The notes beneath the pieces are model-generated. The model saw nothing but the letters and a program-made list of their open reading frames with translations, ran no database searches and had not been told where the DNA came from. DNA of 35,937 bases, taken from positions 65,399 to 101,335 of the forward strand of contig JACCTH010000034.1 in the NCBI GenBank assembly GCA_013812505.1. Direction: 5' to 3'. Position 1 is the stretch's first letter, and the number at the start of each line of letters is the position of its first letter. The position numbers and the translations under genes are program-made. This DNA comes from Acidimicrobiia bacterium (GTDB lineage: Bacteria; Actinomycetota; Acidimicrobiia; Spongiisociales; ZC4RG35). Of this stretch, positions 32,716 to 35,937 are shown one piece after another.

Positions 32716-32993
32716 TTCTCGATCGTGGCCCAGAGCCCGTGTTGATGGAGACGGTAGGCATCCATCTCCGCCTGCTCGCGAGGTCCCTGATTAACGGTTG
32801 CCCGCCCTTCGTTGTGCACAGCCAGCATCAGCCGCGTCGCTTCTGCCAGGGAATGACCAAAGAGCCGGCGCAACACCCACACGACGTAATCCATCAGATT
32901 GACCGGGTCGTTCCACACCACGACCTGCCACGGCAAGTCCTCCTCGACCCGTGTATCGGTGACCGGTCGCTCGATTGGGCGCGTGGTGACCAT
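32712..32993 (-). CDS. clpS: ATP-dependent Clp protease adaptor ClpS
   Basis: The 93-residue protein has the ClpS core: LPWQVVVWNDPVNLMDYVVWVL, the FGHSLAEATRLMLAVHNEG helix pair and the C-terminal AYRLHQHGLWATIEK. It delivers N-degron substrates (bulky N-terminal residues) to ClpA/ClpC with ClpP. The frame is open upstream, but ATG 32993 gives the normal ClpS length and N-terminal arm. It lies 20 bases downstream of the prephenate dehydratase gene and overlaps the DUF2017 gene, so the three may share a transcript. Confidence 0.92.
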   Translation of the reverse strand: MVTTRPIERPVTDTRVEEDLPWQVVVWNDPVNLMDYVVWVLRRLFGHSLAEATRLMLAVHNEGRATVNQGPREQAEMDAYRLHQHGLWATIEK

Positions 32994-33013
32994 GGCGAGG
33001 ATGGTATGTCCGG

Positions 33014-33835
33014 TCAGCGCAGAACCGACCTGTAGGTGCCGAGGAACTGAAGATCGGCCAGCGACGAAGGGACCGGGTCGAACAGGACCTTCACCCCTGC
33101 GGGCCCGGGTGGGTGGGTGAGGTCGACGAACATTCGGTAGCGCCAAGCCGCCTCGGTGGGCCGCGACTCGATCCGGGTGAGGTTGGCACCGCGCAACCCG
33201 AGCTCGGTGAGCGCGAGGGCGAGAGCGCCGGGGGTATGGCTGGTCGTGAACGCAACTGTGGTCTTGTCGGCATCTGGCTCGATCTCGGTCACATCCGCGG
33301 CCAACACCACAAACCTCGTGGTGTTGTGCGGTCGGTCGACAACGTCGCGTAACAAGATGGAAAGGCCAAACGGTGCGGCCGCCCGCTCGGGGCCGAGCGC
33401 AGCGTCGGAGCGGACGCCGGACTCAGCCACCAGACGCACGGCGCCGGCGGTGTCGTGGGTGGGGACCGACTCCCAGCCCCAGTGGGTGAGAATCGCCTCA
33501 GCTTGAGAGAGCGCTTCGGGGTGAGAATGGACTCGCTCGAGGTCCTCGAGCGAGCTGCCGTGATGAGCAAGGAGGGCGTGTCGCACTTCGACCAGATGCT
33601 CGGCCACGATCTGGTTCTCCCCGAAATGGTCTTGTCCGAGACGATCGAGGACCGGAAGCACGCTGCCGGTCGTCGAGTTCTCAATCGGCACCACCAAACG
33701 CTCGACCTCACCGTCGCGCAAAGCCTCGAACGCTGCCACAAAGGTGCCGTAACCCTCGCGTTCTTCGCCGGGATAGAGCTCCATCGATGCCTGATCGGAG
33801 TATGAGTACTCCTCCCCCTGAAACCCAATACGCAT
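33014..33835 (-). CDS. pheA: Prephenate dehydratase
   Basis: The 273-residue enzyme converts prephenate to phenylpyruvate in phenylalanine synthesis. It has the PDT N-terminal IGFQGEEYSYSDQAS, the VVPIENSTTGSV segment, and the catalytic TTRF motif (172-175). A C-terminal ACT domain (FTTSHTPGALALALTELG and LTRIESRPTEAAWRY) would give feedback inhibition by phenylalanine. ATG 33835 gives the usual N-terminus MRIGFQGEE; the frame is open upstream but would run into the lipoprotein gene. No chorismate mutase domain is fused. Confidence 0.93.
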   Translation of the reverse strand: MRIGFQGEEYSYSDQASMELYPGEEREGYGTFVAAFEALRDGEVERLVVPIENSTTGSVLPVLDRLGQDHFGENQIVAEHLVEVRHALLAHHGSSLEDLERVHSHPEALSQAEAILTHWGWESVPTHDTAGAVRLVAESGVRSDAALGPERAAAPFGLSILLRDVVDRPHNTTRFVVLAADVTEIEPDADKTTVAFTTSHTPGALALALTELGLRGANLTRIESRPTEAAWRYRMFVDLTHPPGPAGVKVLFDPVPSSLADLQFLGTYRSVLR

Positions 33836-33852
33836 CAACCCATTCTTGCTGG

Positions 33853-34365
33853 TTAGGACACGGCTATCGCCGAGGCACATGCTTCGACGACATCGCGGAA
33901 CTCAGGATCGTCGAGCGGAATTTGCTCGGGTGGAAAGGGCGCGCTTTTCCCCTCGAACTCCATCAGTGGATCTGGGAAATCCTCTACTCCACTGGCTCGC
34001 ATGCATTGTGCGTAACGCACCAGCTGATCGCGCACCAGGGCCGCCAAACCAGGTCTCTGATCCAGAGCGAGAAAGGACCCTAAGAGCGGGGCGCAATATG
34101 AGAGCGCTTCCCGGAACTCGACAGTGGTCGCGGCGTCGCTGATCAATGCGGAAAGGTCGGGCCGTCCGTTCGGGTCGAGCGGCACCTCGGCCAGCGGGAA
34201 GCCGGCCCCCGACATGCACGCTTGGAAAGCGGCTACGGCTCCTGCGACATCAGCCGGCGCGGCGGTCGTGGTTGTGGCTGGCGTCGTGGTCGTGGAAGCC
34301 GGGGTGGGCGCCGCCGTGCACCCAGTCAAAAAGATGATCACGACCGCGAGCCGCGTTCGACCCAT
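33853..34365 (-). CDS. Actinobacterial lipoprotein with CMR-type cysteine motif, unknown function
   Basis: The 170-residue protein has a lipoprotein signal ending FLTGC (C16) and an Ala/Thr linker. A small helical domain follows with AFQACMSGAGFPL, LSYCAPLL, LVRYAQCMRASGVEDFPDP and VEACASA. The pattern YAQCMR..G...FPDP is frequent in uncharacterised actinobacterial exported proteins; four cysteines probably make two disulfides. The function is unknown. It ends 17 bases before the prephenate dehydratase start and is divergent from the halogenase-like gene. Confidence 0.8.
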   Translation of the reverse strand: MGRTRLAVVIIFLTGCTAAPTPASTTTTPATTTTAAPADVAGAVAAFQACMSGAGFPLAEVPLDPNGRPDLSALISDAATTVEFREALSYCAPLLGSFLALDQRPGLAALVRDQLVRYAQCMRASGVEDFPDPLMEFEGKSAPFPPEQIPLDDPEFRDVVEACASAIAVS

Positions 34366-34462
34366 ATAGGCAACCTAACCGTCAGAAAGGTCGTAACGAC
34401 CCATTCCCGCTCAGCCCGCCGGCACTTAGCTTCTCGACAACCAGGTGCAGGAAAGGCAGGGA

Positions 34463-35851
34463 GTGGATCACAGGACCGACGTTCTGATCATTGGTGGCGG
34501 CCCCGCGGGTGCTGTTGTGGCAATCCAGCTACTCGATCGCGGAATAACACCCATCATCATCGAGCGCGAGGAGTTTCCGCGCTTCCACATCGGCGAATCG
34601 CTCACCGGTGAATGCGGTGCGGTCGTGCGCGGTCTCGGCTTTGAAAAGCAAATGGTGGCGGCCGGCCATCCGATCAAGCACGGTGTCGTCGTCTATGGCA
34701 CGAGGGGCAACCCCGACTGGTGGGTCCCGGTGATGCGCCGCGACGAAGAAGGGCTCCACGATCAGTTCACCTGGCAGGTCCGACGAAGCGAGTTCGACAG
34801 CATGCTGCTCGACGCCGCCAAGGAGCGCGGCGCCGAGGTGATCGCGGGCCGCGCTACTGAGCCGATCCTCGATGAAAACGGCGTCTTGGCTGGGGTGCAG
34901 GTGGAAACAACTGATGGCCGCACGCTCTCGGTTGGAGCCGAGCTCACAATCGACTGCTCGGGCCAAGCCAGCTTCCTTGCCAACCGGAAAGTCACCGGAC
35001 CGAAGTACCTGGGCTCATACGACAAGCAGATCGCCCTCTTCACGCACATCTCGGACTACGAGCGGGACTACGGCGAGGGGCGCCAGCTCCAGCCGGGCAA
35101 CACTCACATCTTCTACACCAAGAAGTACCACTGGGCATGGGCGATCCCGATTGACGACGAGGTCACCAGCGTCGGAATCGTCGTTCCTGCGGCGTATTTC
35201 AAGGAGAAGGGGGAATCTCGCGAAGACTTTGTGAAGCGAGAGATGCAGGAGCTGAACAAAGGCTTGGCCTCCCGGATCCCTGAGGGCAACATGGTCGAGC
35301 CGGCGAGAACGGTCCCGAACTACTCATTCCAGGTACGTAAGTTCGCCGGGCCCGGTTACATCTGCGTCGGCGACTCCCACCGATTTGTCGACCCCATCTT
35401 CTCTTTCGGCCTCTATGTCGCGTTGCGCGAGGCGACGATGGTGATCGATCCGATCGTGGGCTGGCTCGAAGGAAAGGGTCGTGACTCCGAGAACCCGTTC
35501 CACGAGTACATGACCCGGGTCGAAAAGGGCATCGACGTCCTGGAAGATGTCCTCGACACTTTCTGGGAGAACCCGCTGGCCTTCTCCTACCTGGTGCATG
35601 CCAAATACCGCTCGCCGCTGACGGATGTCTTCGCCGGTCGCATCTATGACGACATGATGCAGGACCCGATCTTCGACTCGGCCCTCGGCAACTTCCGTCG
35701 CCTGCTGGGCCGTGAGCGATCGAATTACGACGAGGAAGGCCTCTACTCGGTGCCGATCGGTTCGCGGTTCCACCCGGAACGCGCGCCGTTGTGGGACTCG
35801 AACCTCCAAGACATCGAATCCACCGAGGCCTGGCTTCGCACCGCTGTCTAG
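34463..35851 (+). CDS. Flavin-dependent halogenase-like FAD oxidoreductase
   Basis: The 462-residue protein begins with an FAD-binding GGGPAGA motif (residues 11-17) and has FPRFHIGESLTG, a feature of the halogenase group. HPIKHG places a lysine (K72) where the catalytic Lys of flavin halogenases lies. WAWAIPI matches the W-x-W-x-I-P motif, and FVDPIFSFG matches the F-x-P-x-S-x-G motif. Together these suggest halogenation of a phenol, pyrrole or indole, though related oxidoreductases share some motifs. GTG at 34463 has GAAAGG upstream; an in-frame GTG at 34445 is the alternative. The antiporter gene starts directly after its stop. Confidence 0.78.
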   Translation: MDHRTDVLIIGGGPAGAVVAIQLLDRGITPIIIEREEFPRFHIGESLTGECGAVVRGLGFEKQMVAAGHPIKHGVVVYGTRGNPDWWVPVMRRDEEGLHDQFTWQVRRSEFDSMLLDAAKERGAEVIAGRATEPILDENGVLAGVQVETTDGRTLSVGAELTIDCSGQASFLANRKVTGPKYLGSYDKQIALFTHISDYERDYGEGRQLQPGNTHIFYTKKYHWAWAIPIDDEVTSVGIVVPAAYFKEKGESREDFVKREMQELNKGLASRIPEGNMVEPARTVPNYSFQVRKFAGPGYICVGDSHRFVDPIFSFGLYVALREATMVIDPIVGWLEGKGRDSENPFHEYMTRVEKGIDVLEDVLDTFWENPLAFSYLVHAKYRSPLTDVFAGRIYDDMMQDPIFDSALGNFRRLLGRERSNYDEEGLYSVPIGSRFHPERAPLWDSNLQDIESTEAWLRTAV

Positions 35852-35937
35852 ATGAATGCTCTGAGCACCGGTCAGGTGGTCGGCTTCGTTCTGCTCGACC
35901 TCACGCTCATCATCCTCGTCGCACGATTGGTCGGTTC
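35852..35937 (+). CDS. Probable CPA2-type cation:proton antiporter, N-terminal fragment
   Basis: ATG at 35852 immediately follows the halogenase-like stop codon (TAGATG) and the frame stays open to the window end. The 28 visible residues include the hydrophobic segment VVGFVLLDLTLIILVARLVG, the first span expected for Kef/CPA2 antiporters. The halogenase-like gene and this one are probably cotranscribed. Only the first transmembrane segment is seen, so the assignment is tentative. Confidence 0.5.
   Translation, partial: MNALSTGQVVGFVLLDLTLIILVARLVG

Overview
The window is a dense, high-GC, mostly accessory-metabolism segment from an actinobacterium, most likely of the class Acidimicrobiia or a close relative. 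This is inferred from several features: Thr-rich linkers after lipoprotein signal peptides, a clpS-DUF2017 pair, a septum-formation-type lipoprotein, an F420-type LLM oxidoreductase, a DUF559 protein, many GTG/TTG starts, and frequent 1-4 nt gene overlaps. I see no tRNA, rRNA, CRISPR array, transposase or phage gene, and no gene-free stretch longer than 300 bases.

Region 1 (1-8873, minus strand) is one long operon of the CO-dehydrogenase/molybdenum-hydroxylase type. Read 5' to 3' it is coxS, coxL, coxM, a MoxR-type ATPase (coxD), a VanY-like M15 peptidase, a VWA protein (coxE), xdhC, a MobA/MocA-type nucleotidyltransferase, and the start of a DUF4332 protein cut by the window edge. The large subunit has the form II active-site loop AYRGAGR, so the true substrate is open.

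Region 2 (8967-13488, plus strand) is divergent from it. It is an ABC importer (permease, ATPase, permease, NMT1/THI5-type lipoprotein) followed by a beta-ureidopropionase-type amidohydrolase. With the class III aminotransferase (15654), dihydropyrimidinase (23490) and CoA-acylating methylmalonate-semialdehyde dehydrogenase (28095), it outlines reductive pyrimidine catabolism: dihydrouracil or dihydrothymine to carbamoyl-beta-amino acid, to beta-alanine or its methyl homologue, to the semialdehyde, to acyl-CoA. The first enzyme, dihydropyrimidine dehydrogenase, is not in the window.

Region 3 (13489-15611, minus) holds a YcaQ-like DNA glycosylase family protein, a DUF4260 membrane protein and an orphan lipoprotein. 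Region 4 (16951-22174, minus) is a tight operon: solute-binding lipoprotein, two permeases and an ATPase of the ferric/polyamine class, ending in a GH1 beta-glucosidase. Region 5 (22342-31115) mixes an Hsp20, a pyrophosphatase-dihydropyrimidinase-lipoprotein operon, a DUF559 protein, an HtrA-like lipoprotein protease, mmsA, an LLM oxidoreductase and a glyoxalase-like protein. Region 6 (31119-35937) is housekeeping (RNA uracil methyltransferase, DUF2017, clpS, prephenate dehydratase), a lipoprotein, a flavin-dependent halogenase-like protein and the start of a probable cation/proton antiporter.

The most unusual signal outside genes is a three-copy element: the box TCGTTTTTATCACG followed by a strong palindrome. 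It sits 3-9 nt after the stop codon, in the same orientation, of three different lipoprotein genes. Other points for a second look are the peptidase inside the cox operon, a perfect 17-bp hairpin inside the first codons of an ABC permease, a probable CTG start codon, and a possible shared operator upstream of the pyrimidine genes.
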